DNA of 37,406 nt from Actinomycetota bacterium (GCA_003134555.1 PLBO01000122.1:1-37406); one strand, 5' to 3'; numbered from the stretch's first letter, positions 22,799 through 31,057 are shown. Notes: generated by a model from the sequence alone, not told the origin. Translations and numbers: made by a program.

Positions 22799-22804
22799 AG
22801 GCTA
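22799..22804 (-). promoter_or_regulatory. TAnnnT hexamer, likely leaderless promoter
   Basis: TAGCCT on the minus strand, six nt before the ATG of the DksA-like gene. Confidence 0.5.
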
Positions 22805-22823
22805 GCCATCGGCGCGGAATCCG

Positions 22824-23456
22824 TCACTCGTCCATATCAAGACGCGCGCGCAGCTCGACCTCTCGTTCCTCGAGCAAGGCCGCGAGCATGGCGAGACGCG
22901 CGCCCGCGTCGTCGGCCGCCAGCAGGCGCTGCGCGTCGAGCGGACCGATGGGCGCAACGGCCGCGGCCTCGTACGAGGCGCGGACGGCATCGGAGTCGAA
23001 AACCGGCAGTTCCGCGATGCGAGGGTCGATGCCGCGTGCGAGCTCGGTCACGCGCGCGAATGCGTCGGCGACGCGCTCGCGCGCGGCGGCGTCGGCCGGC
23101 GAAGCCGGGGGGTCGTCGAGCGCTACGACCTCGGCGCGCGGATACGGGTCGTCGGCGAGCCAGCGTCGAACGCGCACGCGCCGCATGCCGACGGTCGCCA
23201 ACGCGTAGCGCCCGTCGGGGAGCTCGGCCGCCTGCACCACTCGCGCGACGGTGGCGACGTCGAAACGCGTGTCGCCGCCGCCGACCTCGCTCCCCCGCTC
23301 GATGAGCACCACGCCGAACTCGCGGTCGCCGTCGAGGACGCGGCGCATCATCAACCGGTAGCGCGGCTCGAACACGTGCAGTGGCAGCAGCGCGTACGGG
23401 AACAGAACCGTGCCGAGCGGGAACATCGGCATCGTGACGGACGGCGGATGTGTCAC
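22824..23456 (-). CDS. Lon N-terminal (LON substrate-binding) domain protein
   Basis: 210 residues consisting of a LON/PUA-like domain without ATPase or protease parts. Typical features: MFPLGTVLFPYALLPLHVFE, PRYRLMMRRVL and EFGVVLIERGSEVGGGD. Stand-alone proteins of this type are common in actinobacteria; the function is unknown. It is 13 nt downstream of the SirB1-like gene with a GTG start. Confidence 0.9.
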   Translation of the reverse strand: MTHPPSVTMPMFPLGTVLFPYALLPLHVFEPRYRLMMRRVLDGDREFGVVLIERGSEVGGGDTRFDVATVARVVQAAELPDGRYALATVGMRRVRVRRWLADDPYPRAEVVALDDPPASPADAAARERVADAFARVTELARGIDPRIAELPVFDSDAVRASYEAAAVAPIGPLDAQRLLAADDAGARLAMLAALLEEREVELRARLDMDE

Positions 23457-23469
23457 GGGGCGCCCATCA

Positions 23470-24156
23470 CTAGTTCCAACGCGAGCGCACCGCGCGCCGG
23501 GTCGCCGAGATCCGCTCGCGCTGGTCGGCCGGCAGATCGGGCAGGCTCAGGTGGAGCTCGCACATCCAGCCGAGTGCCATCGGGTCGGCAGCCAGGCGAC
23601 CAGTCTCGAGATTGCCCAGCATGCGCGCGACGATCGAATGCGCGTCGGTGGGCGCGAGCAGCGCCCGCGAGAAACCACGAGCGTTGCCGTGCACACGCGA
23701 GAAGAGGCGGCGGCAGTCGTCGAGGTCGTAGAGGGCGCCACCGTGAAACGGGTCGCACCACACGCCTTCACGGGCCGCGTCCATGACGAGGAAATGCCCC
23801 GGCATGCCGACGCCGTGCACCGGCGCACCGATCCGGCGCCCGACCTCCATCATGACGACCGCAAGTGAGATGGGGATGCCGACCCGTCTCGTCAGGACCG
23901 AGTCGAGAAACGAATTCTCGGGATCGCCGTAATCGCGTTCATTGCCCCGAAAGCCGAGCGCCTGGAAGAGGTACGCGCGCATGCCGTCGAACGTCGGTGT
24001 CGGACACCGCCTCGCGAGCTCGTCGAGACGAGCGCATCCACGGTCGACGTCGAGACCCGGGTGCGCGTGCGCGGCCAAACAGAACGCGGCGACGTCGAGG
24101 CGCATCTCCTCGGCCGGTGCGGCGACCGCGGCCGCGAACCGTTCCGTGGGATCCAT
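23470..24156 (-). CDS. SirB1-type transglutaminase-like/TPR protein
   Basis: 228 residues of the SirB1 family: ENSFLDSVLTRRVGIPISLA, then VHGVGMPGHFLVMD and CDPFHGGALYDLDDCRRL, with helical repeats at the C-terminus. Biochemical role unsettled. The ATG at 24156 is chosen because TACCGT lies eight nt upstream; a TTG at 24189 would overlap the divergent fur gene. It heads a likely two-gene unit with the LON-domain gene. Confidence 0.88.
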   Translation of the reverse strand: MDPTERFAAAVAAPAEEMRLDVAAFCLAAHAHPGLDVDRGCARLDELARRCPTPTFDGMRAYLFQALGFRGNERDYGDPENSFLDSVLTRRVGIPISLAVVMMEVGRRIGAPVHGVGMPGHFLVMDAAREGVWCDPFHGGALYDLDDCRRLFSRVHGNARGFSRALLAPTDAHSIVARMLGNLETGRLAADPMALGWMCELHLSLPDLPADQRERISATRRAVRSRWN

Positions 24157-24164
24157 GACCGGGG

Positions 24165-24180
24165 ACGGTACCCGTACACT
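24165..24180. promoter_or_regulatory. Back-to-back leaderless promoters for the SirB1-like and fur genes
   Basis: Within a 32-nt spacer, TACCGT on the minus strand (24165-24170) is eight nt before the SirB1-like ATG and TACACT on the plus strand (24175-24180) is eight nt before the fur ATG. Neither gene has a ribosome site. Confidence 0.5.
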
Positions 24181-24188
24181 CGCACGCA

Positions 24189-24644
24189 ATGGCGGCGAAC
24201 GCTCCGCGCTCCACGCGGCTGCACGAAACCATCTCGGTACTGCTGCACGCGCAGAAGCAGCGGCTCACGCCGACGCGCAAGCTCATCGTCGACGTGCTCG
24301 AGGCGTCCGATCGGCCGCTCACCATTCCCGAGATCCTCGATTCGCAGCCCGCACTCGCCCAGAGCTCCGCCTACCGGAACCTGGTGGTGTTGGAACAGGC
24401 CCGGGTCGTGCACCGGCTCGTGACCCACGCCGATTTCGCGCGCTACGAGCTCGCCGAGGATCTCACCGGCCACCACCACCATCTCGTGTGCTCGAACTGC
24501 GGACGCGTCGACGATCTCCCCGCGACCGCCGCGGTCGAGCGCTCCGTCGCGGTCGCGATCGACGAGGCCGCGCGGCGCGCCGGCTTTCGCACCGAGCACC
24601 ACCGGCTCGACCTCGTCGGGCTGTGCGCCGACTGCACGCCCTGA
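24189..24644 (+). CDS. Fur-family metal-responsive regulator
   Basis: 151 residues: winged-helix DNA-binding part (AQSSAYRNLVVLEQARVVHR) followed by the metal and dimer domain with HHHHLVCSNCG. Structural zinc pairs are Cys101/Cys104 and Cys146/Cys149. The exact type (Fur, Zur or PerR-like) cannot be fixed from sequence; the spacing is closest to Fur/Zur. Divergent from the SirB1-like gene with a 32-nt spacer; no palindromic Fur box is evident there. Confidence 0.9.
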   Translation: MAANAPRSTRLHETISVLLHAQKQRLTPTRKLIVDVLEASDRPLTIPEILDSQPALAQSSAYRNLVVLEQARVVHRLVTHADFARYELAEDLTGHHHHLVCSNCGRVDDLPATAAVERSVAVAIDEAARRAGFRTEHHRLDLVGLCADCTP

Positions 24645-24653
24645 GAACAGCGA

Positions 24654-25142
24654 CTACGAGAGCCGGCGCGCGAGGTACGTGGAGTACCAACCCGCGTAGC
24701 GGTCGCGGAGCTCCGGCCGCTTCCAGTCGTCGCCCGTGACGACCAGGCGGCAGCGATCGGTTCCGCACGAGCATTCGAAGGTGTCGTAGTCGTCGGAGTC
24801 GGTCATCGCGTAGTCGAAGCAGAGCTCCTCGCCGGCGTCGACGTCGCGCGTCGCGACGAGCAGCACTGAGCCGACGATCCCACAATTCGGATCGCAGGAA
24901 TGGTTGACGTAGTCGGCCGAATCGAACGGCGGTGTACTGGCGAGGAACAGGTCGTCGTCGATTTGCAGGGCGTGGATGCGCACCGCTTCGCCGAGATCCT
25001 CGAGCTCCCGACTGTCGACGACGTGACCACCGAAGCCGGCCACGGTCGTGCCCGCCGGGATCGCGTCGTGTGCGAACACGCCGATACCCTTCGTCGCTGT
25101 CGGGCGCGTACCCGCGCTCGGATGAAGCCACGACTGCCGCAC
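24654..25142 (-). CDS. SET-domain protein (putative lysine methyltransferase)
   Basis: 162 residues. SET core motifs in order: KGIGVFA (18-24), YVNHSCDPNCGIV (78-90) and GEELCFDYA (104-112), and then a post-SET cysteine cluster CSCGTDRC (124-131), with one cysteine at 83 or 87 able to complete a zinc site. The substrate of bacterial SET proteins is rarely known. GTG 25142 is preferred because TACATT lies eight nt upstream; a TTG at 25175 would run into the globin gene. Divergent from the globin gene; converges with fur at a 9-nt spacer. Confidence 0.87.
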   Translation of the reverse strand: MRQSWLHPSAGTRPTATKGIGVFAHDAIPAGTTVAGFGGHVVDSRELEDLGEAVRIHALQIDDDLFLASTPPFDSADYVNHSCDPNCGIVGSVLLVATRDVDAGEELCFDYAMTDSDDYDTFECSCGTDRCRLVVTGDDWKRPELRDRYAGWYSTYLARRLS

Positions 25143-25150
25143 GAACGAGG

Positions 25151-25156
25151 AATGTA
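25151..25156 (-). promoter_or_regulatory. TAnnnT hexamer, likely leaderless promoter of the SET gene
   Basis: TACATT on the minus strand, eight nt before the GTG. The same bases lie next to the ribosome site of the divergent globin gene, so the two transcripts compete for this 20-nt spacer. Confidence 0.45.
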
Positions 25157-25162
25157 CCGGTC

Positions 25163-25540
25163 GTGACCCAGACAACCGTGTTCGAGGTCGTCGGCGGCCA
25201 GCCGTTCTTCGACGCGCTCGTCGAGCGGTTCTACGAGCGCGTCGAGGTCGACCCGACGCTCCGACCGATCTACCCGACCGATCTCGCGCCCGGTAAGCGG
25301 GCGCTCGCGCTCTTCCTCGGGCAGTACTGGGGTGGTCCGCCGAGCTATAGCGCGGAGAAGGGGCACCCGAGGCTGCGGATGCGGCACGCCGGGTTCGTCA
25401 TCGCGGAGCGCGAGCGCGACGCCTGGCTGTCGGCGATGCTCGCCGCGCTCGACGACGCGGACGCCCCGCAGGCCGCCGTGAGCATGATGCGCGAGTACTT
25501 CACGACGGCCTCGACCGCGATGATCAACGCCGGGGGCTGA
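25163..25540 (+). CDS. glbO: Group II truncated haemoglobin
   Basis: 125-residue haem protein of the trHbO type. Proximal His75 in HPRLRMRHAGF, Tyr24 (B10) in ERFYERV, Tyr37 (CD1) in LRPIYPTDLAPG, and Trp88 (G8) in RDAWL; the FLGQYWGGPPSYS segment is characteristic. Likely binds O2 or NO and may protect respiration. GTG start with GAGGAA ten nt upstream. Fits with the haem operon in the same window but is not linked to it. Confidence 0.95.
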   Translation: MTQTTVFEVVGGQPFFDALVERFYERVEVDPTLRPIYPTDLAPGKRALALFLGQYWGGPPSYSAEKGHPRLRMRHAGFVIAERERDAWLSAMLAALDDADAPQAAVSMMREYFTTASTAMINAGG

Positions 25541-25571
25541 CCCGGCTCGACGACGGGGCAAACTATCCAGG

Positions 25572-26510
25572 ATGAGCAAACGCCAGGAGAAGGAGAAGCG
25601 GACGCGGCGGCGCGTCGCCGCCGAGCGCCGCGGCCACTCCGTTCGCCGGGCGCCCGTCCGTCCGGGCCGCCTGTCGCCCGATCGCGAGGTCCCGGCGTCG
25701 ATCCCGCGCCCGCCGTATGCGCCGGACGCGCCCGCGCTCCTGCCGGCGGTGCCTCCCGACGAGTTCGCCGATCGCATGCGCGCCGCCGGCCGCGCGGGGC
25801 GGGAGATCCTGCTCGAGCTCGCCGACGCGGTGAAGGTCGGCATGACCACCGACGAGCTCGACCGCATCTGCCACGAGGCGTGTATCGCGCGCGGCGGCTA
25901 CCCGAGCCCGCTGCACTACAAGGGATTCCCGAAGTCGTTGTGCACGTCGGTCAACGAGGTGATCTGTCACGGCATCCCCGACGATCGTGCGCTCGGCGAC
26001 GGCGACATCGTCAACTGCGACGTGACCATCTACCTGCACGGCGTTCACGGCGACTGCAACGCGACCTTCTTCGTCGGTGACGTCGACGACGAAGGACGGC
26101 GTCTCGTGCAGGTGACGAAAGAGGCGCTCTGGAAAGGCATCGACGAGGTTCGGCCCGGCGCCCGCCTCTACGAGGTCGGCCGCGCGATCCAGTCGCACGC
26201 GGAGGCCGCGGGCTTCGGGGTCGTGCGCTCCTTCGTCGGGCACGGCGTCGGCGAGGAGTTCCATACCGCACCGGCCGTGTTGCATTACTACGACCCGTCG
26301 GCCGATCTCGTGCTGACGCCCGGACTCACGTTCACGATCGAGCCGATGATCAACGAAGGATCATGGGAGCTCGGTCGGATCTGGCCCGACGGCTGGACCG
26401 CGCCGACGCGTGACGGCTCCCGGTCGGCGCAGTTCGAGCACAGTCTGATAGTGACCGCGACGGGCGTCGAGGTGCTGACACTCCTTCCCGGCGAGCCGCA
26501 CGGCTCCTGA
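25572..26510 (+). CDS. map: Type I methionine aminopeptidase with N-terminal extension
   Basis: Removes N-terminal methionine from new proteins. Metal ligands: Asp150 (NCDVT), Asp161 (GDCNAT), His224 (VGHGVG), Glu257 (TIEPM) and Glu289 (QFEHS); His133 in ICHGIPD is also conserved. Before the catalytic domain lies about 60 residues: a very basic start (MSKRQEKEKRTRRR) and a Pro-rich stretch IPRPPYAP, like the extended type Ic enzymes of mycobacteria, where the extension is thought to contact the ribosome. Confidence 0.95.
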   Translation: MSKRQEKEKRTRRRVAAERRGHSVRRAPVRPGRLSPDREVPASIPRPPYAPDAPALLPAVPPDEFADRMRAAGRAGREILLELADAVKVGMTTDELDRICHEACIARGGYPSPLHYKGFPKSLCTSVNEVICHGIPDDRALGDGDIVNCDVTIYLHGVHGDCNATFFVGDVDDEGRRLVQVTKEALWKGIDEVRPGARLYEVGRAIQSHAEAAGFGVVRSFVGHGVGEEFHTAPAVLHYYDPSADLVLTPGLTFTIEPMINEGSWELGRIWPDGWTAPTRDGSRSAQFEHSLIVTATGVEVLTLLPGEPHGS

Positions 26511-26597
26511 TCCGAACGCCGGCTCGCCGACGCGACGGGTCGACGGGTCGGTCGGTTCTCCGGACAAATGCCCGGGGGCCCACGAGCGAGCATCCGT

Positions 26598-26603
26598 TAC
26601 GGT
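26598..26603 (+). promoter_or_regulatory. TAnnnT hexamer, likely promoter of the MFS gene
   Basis: TACGGT ten nt before the ATG at 26614. Confidence 0.35.
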
Positions 26604-26613
26604 CGCGGACTCC

Positions 26614-27918
26614 ATGCTCCCGAGCGAGGAACTGCCCCGTCCCGTGTCGACGGTCCGGGTGCACACCGTTCGGGGAGCGGTGCGACGGACGTTCGGATCA
26701 CTCGACACGCGCAACTACCGCCTGTACTTCACGGGCGATCTCGTGTCCAAGGTCGGCTCGTGGATGCAGACCATGGCCGAGGCCTGGCTGGTCTCGACCC
26801 TCACCGGCAGCGGTGTCGCGGTCGGCGCCACCTTCGCGTTCCGGTTCCTGCCCGTGCTGCTGTTCGGGCTGTGGGGCGGCACGATCGCGGATCGATTCGA
26901 CCGCCGGAGAGTGCTGCTCGTGACGCAGACACTCGCCGCGGTGCTCGCGGTCGCGCTGTGGCTCATCGTCCTCACGGGCGTCGTGCAGGTCTGGATGGTG
27001 TTCGGGCTCGCGATCGCGCTCGGGTTCGTCATCGTCGTCGACGAGCCCGCACGGCACGCCTTCGTCGAAGAGATGGTCGGACCCGATCGCCTGCCCAACG
27101 CCGTTGCGCTCACGAGCGCGGTCGGAAACTCGGCTCGCATCACCGGGCCCGCCGCCGCCGGGCTGCTCATCGCCACGGTCGGCACCTCGTGGGTGTTCTT
27201 CGTGAACGCGGTCTCGTTCTTCGCCGTGGTCGGGGCGCTGGCCGCCATGCGTCCGGCCGAGCTGCACCGACCGCACCGGCACACCGATCGTCCGCGCGTG
27301 CGAGAAGGTCTGGCGTACGCGTGGAGCATCACCGAGATCCGGGCGACGATCCTGCTGGTCGCGGTGGTCGGGACTCTCGTCTACAACTTCCCCACGTTCT
27401 TGACGCTGTTGGCGCGCGACACCTTCCACGGTGGGGCGGGGCTCGCCGGGTTCCTCATGGCGTTGCTCGGGGTCGGAACGGTCGTCGGTGCACTCACCGC
27501 CGCGTCTCGGCCTCGGCCGACCTCCCGTACCGTCGTCGCCGCCGCGGCGCTGCTCGGGATCGCGCTCGTGGTCGCCGCGAGCGTGCCGACCGAGATCGAG
27601 ACCGAGATCGCGCTCTTGCCGCTCGGCGCGGTGGCCGTGTTCTTCGGTTCGACCGCGAACGCGCACATGCAGATCTGGTCGGCGCCGCAGTTGCGCGGGC
27701 GCGTGATGGCCATCTACACGCTGCTGACGCTCGGGACCACGGTGGTCGGCGGTCCGTTCGTCGGCTGGGTGTGCCAGAACTGGAGCCCGCGCACCGGCCT
27801 CGCCTTCGCGGGCTGCGCGACCGTCACAGCCGCCGCCCTCGTCGCGGCCCCGCTACATGCCGCGAGAGCTCGCGCGCGCGCGCTCGTCGCGCAATCCACT
27901 CTGCCGACAGCCGAGTAG
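26614..27918 (+). CDS. MFS exporter of the EntS/DHA3 type
   Basis: 434 residues with about twelve membrane helices. The N-terminal RNYRLYFTGDLVSKVGSWMQ, GGTIADRFDRRRVLL (the MFS loop 2-3 motif) and DEPARHAFVEEMV are typical of the MFS_3 group that includes the enterobactin exporter EntS. The substrate is not readable from sequence. Stands alone; its 3' end converges with the WhiB-BldC gene at a 12-nt spacer. Confidence 0.9.
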   Translation: MLPSEELPRPVSTVRVHTVRGAVRRTFGSLDTRNYRLYFTGDLVSKVGSWMQTMAEAWLVSTLTGSGVAVGATFAFRFLPVLLFGLWGGTIADRFDRRRVLLVTQTLAAVLAVALWLIVLTGVVQVWMVFGLAIALGFVIVVDEPARHAFVEEMVGPDRLPNAVALTSAVGNSARITGPAAAGLLIATVGTSWVFFVNAVSFFAVVGALAAMRPAELHRPHRHTDRPRVREGLAYAWSITEIRATILLVAVVGTLVYNFPTFLTLLARDTFHGGAGLAGFLMALLGVGTVVGALTAASRPRPTSRTVVAAAALLGIALVVAASVPTEIETEIALLPLGAVAVFFGSTANAHMQIWSAPQLRGRVMAIYTLLTLGTTVVGGPFVGWVCQNWSPRTGLAFAGCATVTAAALVAAPLHAARARARALVAQSTLPTAE

Positions 27919-27930
27919 GTGCGCGCCTTC

Positions 27931-28638
27931 TCAGATCGCGACGGAAGCGCCGAAGTTCGCCTCGTAGACCACGCGCTCTATCTCCGAGCGGCGGAAGCGC
28001 CGGTGGCCGCCCATCGTCTGGATGGCCGAGATCTTGCCGGCGCGCGACCAGCGCGTCACCGTGTTCGGAGTGACGCCGAGCCGGCGCGCCGCTTCCGCCG
28101 GCGTGAACAACTCGTCACCGTCGGCGGGTGCGCGTAGGCGATCGTGACTGCGCCGCAGAAGGCGCTCGGAGTCGCGCCCGGGTTCGAGGTCACGCTCGGT
28201 CTCGAGCACGAGGTCGAGGTCGATGTCGACGCGAACCTGGGTCTCGCGCGGTTCTTCGACTTGGACATCGACCGCGGCGGGGATTTCGACCTCATGGAGA
28301 GCGACCGACACCTCGTCTACATCGACCGCGACATCGTCGTCGTCGACGATCTCCGCGTCGGTCGCGGGAATGCCGCCGGCCCGGCGCATCTCGGCGCGTT
28401 CGTGGGGCGTCGTCCCGGCCCAGATCCCGAGCAGATCCGCACGGTCGAACGCGAATTCGAGGCATTGCGTCTGCACGACGCAGGCGGCACAGATGGCCTT
28501 GGCCCGCACCGTCTCGCGGTGGTCGCCGCCGAACCACATGCGGGTCGGGTACTTCCGGCAAAACGATTCGGCGCGCCAGCTTCCCGGGTCGCGGCGCGCC
28601 GGGTCGGCAATCTCGAGCGTCACATCGTTGACAGCCAT
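27931..28638 (-). CDS. WhiB-BldC fusion: iron-sulfur domain joined to a MerR-like DNA-binding domain
   Basis: 235 residues with two regulator domains rarely seen together. Residues 20-90 are a WhiB-like domain: cluster cysteines Cys27, Cys50, Cys53 and Cys59 (C-x22-C-x2-C-x5-C) and the GIWAGTTPHERAEMRR turn motif. Residues 91-175 are an acidic, Asp/Glu/Val-rich linker that looks disordered. Residues 177-227 are a BldC-type HTH: LFTPAEAARRLGVTPNTVTR and MGGHRRFRRSEIERVV. WhiB proteins normally bind sigma-factor region 4 and BldC binds repeats in DNA; the fusion should be a redox-sensing transcription factor carrying its own DNA reader. The start is uncertain: ATG 28638 is used; ATG 28704 would add 22 residues including a rare TTA codon. 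Confidence 0.88.
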   Translation of the reverse strand: MAVNDVTLEIADPARRDPGSWRAESFCRKYPTRMWFGGDHRETVRAKAICAACVVQTQCLEFAFDRADLLGIWAGTTPHERAEMRRAGGIPATDAEIVDDDDVAVDVDEVSVALHEVEIPAAVDVQVEEPRETQVRVDIDLDLVLETERDLEPGRDSERLLRRSHDRLRAPADGDELFTPAEAARRLGVTPNTVTRWSRAGKISAIQTMGGHRRFRRSEIERVVYEANFGASVAI

Positions 28639-28950
28639 CGCTAAATAGCTTCTGCCGTCTGCGTCCCAATTGCGCCACTCGATCGGGTGATTCACCCGCT
28701 GCATCCGAGCACGCGCTCCGATCGCCCGCGCCCGAACGCGACGATGCCCCCGGGGCGGGGGCACGGGAGCATCGTCCAGGGGGTTCGACGACGAACGCTG
28801 ACGTCCGACGCCGTCGCCCGCCGGTCAACGTAACGAACGGCCCGATCCGAAACGGATTCGCGCCGCCCGCGTTTACCGAACTCTGACCTTTGGTTTCGTC
28901 TACGAACGGGTCTCGCGAACGACCGAGGGGCGGCGGGTAGCGTCCGCCTC
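28639..28950. other. 312-nt divergent intergenic region with two inverted repeats
   Basis: Between the WhiB-BldC gene and the SDR gene. CGGGTGATTCACCCG (28684-28698) is a 15-bp palindrome 46 nt upstream of the WhiB-BldC ATG. GACGATGC and GCATCGTC at 28740-28776 form eight-pair arms around a GC-rich loop. On the minus strand TTGGGA and TATTTA (about 28642-28670) resemble -35/-10 boxes. No gene is seen. Confidence 0.45.
28938..28943 (+). promoter_or_regulatory. TAnnnT hexamer, likely leaderless promoter
   Basis: TAGCGT seven nt before the GTG of the SDR gene at 28951. Confidence 0.5.
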
Positions 28951-29718
28951 GTGCGTATGCAGGGGGAACGCGCGCTCGTCACCGGCTCGACCGCGGGCAT
29001 CGGACGCGTGATCGCGGTTGCGTTCGCAGCGGAAGGTGCCGCGGTCGTCGTCACCGGGCGCAACACCGAACGCGGGACCGCGATCGCGCTGGAGATCACG
29101 GCCGCAGGCGGTATCGCACACTTCGTCGCGGCCGATCTGCACGACGAGCGCGCCTGCACCGGGCTCGTCGACGACGCGGCCGAGCGCCTCGGCGGTCTGA
29201 CGGTGCTCGTCAACAACGCGGCAGGCGGCGATGCGCGCGACGCCCCCGTCGCGGACATCACGACCGAGGCGTGGGAGGCGATTCTCCGCGTCGATCTCAC
29301 CGCGCCCATGTGGTGCGCGCGCGCTTCGATCCCTCACATGCGCGCGGCCGGGCACGGCGCGATCGTCAACATCTCCACCCGCCAGGCGGAGCGCGCGAGC
29401 CCGGGCTTCGCGGCGTACGTCGCCGCCAAAGCCGGTCTGAACGGGCTCACGCGCGCGATCGCCGTGGAGGAGGCGAAGCACGGAATCCGGTGCAACACGA
29501 TCAGCCCGGGCTACGTGCTGAACGACCGGCGCGACGCCGACCTCGCCCCCGACCGCCGCGCTCTCCTCGAAGGCATGCACCTGACCCGCCTCGGTGAGGC
29601 GACCGACGTTGCCAACGCGTGCGTCTATCTCGCGAGCCGCGAATCGGGCTTCGTCACCGGCGTCAACTTGCAGCTCGACGGCGGCAGCGGCATCGCCCGC
29701 GGACGCACCCTCGGCTGA
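28951..29718 (+). CDS. Short-chain dehydrogenase/reductase
   Basis: 255 residues, classical SDR: TGSTAGIGR cofactor loop, LVNNAAGG, and YVAAK for the catalytic Tyr/Lys. The position of the catalytic serine, 13 residues before the Tyr, is a threonine (NIST), which is unusual. The C-terminus GVNLQLDGGSG is normal. Substrate unknown. The GTG at 28951 fits the TAGCGT hexamer seven nt upstream; ATG 28957 is an alternative. The next gene follows after 3 nt, so they form a unit. Confidence 0.88.
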   Translation: MRMQGERALVTGSTAGIGRVIAVAFAAEGAAVVVTGRNTERGTAIALEITAAGGIAHFVAADLHDERACTGLVDDAAERLGGLTVLVNNAAGGDARDAPVADITTEAWEAILRVDLTAPMWCARASIPHMRAAGHGAIVNISTRQAERASPGFAAYVAAKAGLNGLTRAIAVEEAKHGIRCNTISPGYVLNDRRDADLAPDRRALLEGMHLTRLGEATDVANACVYLASRESGFVTGVNLQLDGGSGIARGRTLG

Positions 29719-29721
29719 TCT

Positions 29722-30537
29722 ATGCATCCGCGTGCGTGCGTCAGCGCCATCAGCACCTTCCGGCTCTCGCTCGCCGACGACCTCGCGTTCTGGCAGGCGC
29801 ACGGCCTCACGACCGTCGGCCTATCGGTCGCGAAGCTCGAGGCCTACGGGTGGGAGGCCGGCACGGGTCTCGTCGTCGACGCCGTCGGGCTCGGCCTGCA
29901 GGTCGTCGACCTGATCGGTCTCGGGCCCTTCCATCTCGCGGACCCACGCCGATGGGAGGCGCAACGCGATCGCCTCGTTCGCTCGATCGACACCGCCGTC
30001 GCAGTCGGCGCTCGTTGCATCGTGTTCACGTCGGGCCCGTTCGCGCCCCTCACGTGGGAGGAGGCGGCCGACGCGTTAGAACAGGCGCTCACGCCCGTTT
30101 TGCACGAGGCACGCGCACGAGGCGTCGACTTCGCGATCGAACACACGAACTCGTTGCGCGTCGACGTGGGATTCGTGCACACGCTGCGCGACGCGGTCGA
30201 TCTCGCGCGCCGCCTCGACACGGGTGTGTGCATGGAGCTGAATGCCTGCTGGGCCGAACGCGGACTCGCGACGACGATCCGTGGGAACGTCGACGTCATC
30301 CGGCTCGTGCAGGTAAGCGACTTCAAAGTCGGCACGGTTGCATCTTCACAGCGGCTGGTGCCCGGCGACGGCGACATCCCGACCCTGCGCATCCTGCGCG
30401 AGCTCGTCGACGCGGGCTACGGCGGTTTCTTCGAGCTCGAGCTCATCGGCGACGCGATCGTGAACGAGGGCTACGACGTCGCCGTGCCGCGCGCGGTCGA
30501 CGCGCTGGACGGCATCCTGCGGGCGCTCGGGCTCTGA
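29722..30537 (+). CDS. Sugar-phosphate isomerase/epimerase-like TIM-barrel protein
   Basis: 271 residues of the xylose isomerase-like TIM-barrel superfamily: ISTFRLSLADDLAFW at the N-terminus, FAIEHTNSLRVD (metal-ligand glutamate), CMELNACWAE, LVQVSDFKVGT and FFELELIGDAI (last metal-ligand glutamate). Members isomerise or cleave keto-sugars, inositol derivatives and related compounds. It follows the SDR by 3 nt; a dehydrogenase plus isomerase pair suggests catabolism of a polyol or sugar acid, which is inference. Confidence 0.85.
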   Translation: MHPRACVSAISTFRLSLADDLAFWQAHGLTTVGLSVAKLEAYGWEAGTGLVVDAVGLGLQVVDLIGLGPFHLADPRRWEAQRDRLVRSIDTAVAVGARCIVFTSGPFAPLTWEEAADALEQALTPVLHEARARGVDFAIEHTNSLRVDVGFVHTLRDAVDLARRLDTGVCMELNACWAERGLATTIRGNVDVIRLVQVSDFKVGTVASSQRLVPGDGDIPTLRILRELVDAGYGGFFELELIGDAIVNEGYDVAVPRAVDALDGILRALGL

Positions 30538-30547
30538 ACTTCTCGCG

Positions 30548-31057
30548 CTACCGCGACGGTCCCCACGGGCGGGACACCGAGCGCGCCCGAGCGGGGATCT
30601 CACGACCTTCGATCTCGCGGACCCGGTCGAAGTAGCGCTCCGGCCACTCGACGACCGTTCCCCGCTGCACGAGGAGCTGTACCACCCACGCCCGGGCGAT
30701 CGCGCGACCGCCGGACGACTCGACGATGCGCTGCTCGAGCACCGCCGCCTTTCCCTCACGGCCGACGTACTTCATGCCCCCCACGAATCGCTCGACGGGG
30801 AGGCCCTCACTCTCGTAGAGCACGTGAAGCTCGCGGGCCGCGATGACGAAGTCGTTCGTCCGGATCTCCTCGGGCCACCAGGCGCCGACCCGTCCGTGCA
30901 CGTATGCGATCCTCATGTCGTTGAACAGCCGGACGATGGCCGCGTTGTTGAGATGCCGTTGGGTGTCGAAGTCGTCGGTGGACGTATCGACGGGCTCGAC
31001 GACCCGGTAGCCGTCCGCCTCGAGCACGCCGGTGCCGGCGCCCTCGTCGATGCTCAC
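30548..31057 (-). CDS. Hotdog-fold thioesterase-like protein
   Basis: 169 residues resembling the 4HBT_2 / acyl-CoA thioesterase group: DFDTQRHLNNAAIVRLFNDM is the conserved hotdog helix with the Asp/Asn pair, followed by strand-rich ELHVLYESEGLPVERFVGGM. Catalysis on acyl-CoA is likely but the substrate is unknown. The GTG at 31057 overlaps the upstream SDR stop (GTGA), the same arrangement as at several other junctions here; GTG 31063 is an alternative. Confidence 0.78.
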   Translation of the reverse strand: MSIDEGAGTGVLEADGYRVVEPVDTSTDDFDTQRHLNNAAIVRLFNDMRIAYVHGRVGAWWPEEIRTNDFVIAARELHVLYESEGLPVERFVGGMKYVGREGKAAVLEQRIVESSGGRAIARAWVVQLLVQRGTVVEWPERYFDRVREIEGREIPARARSVSRPWGPSR

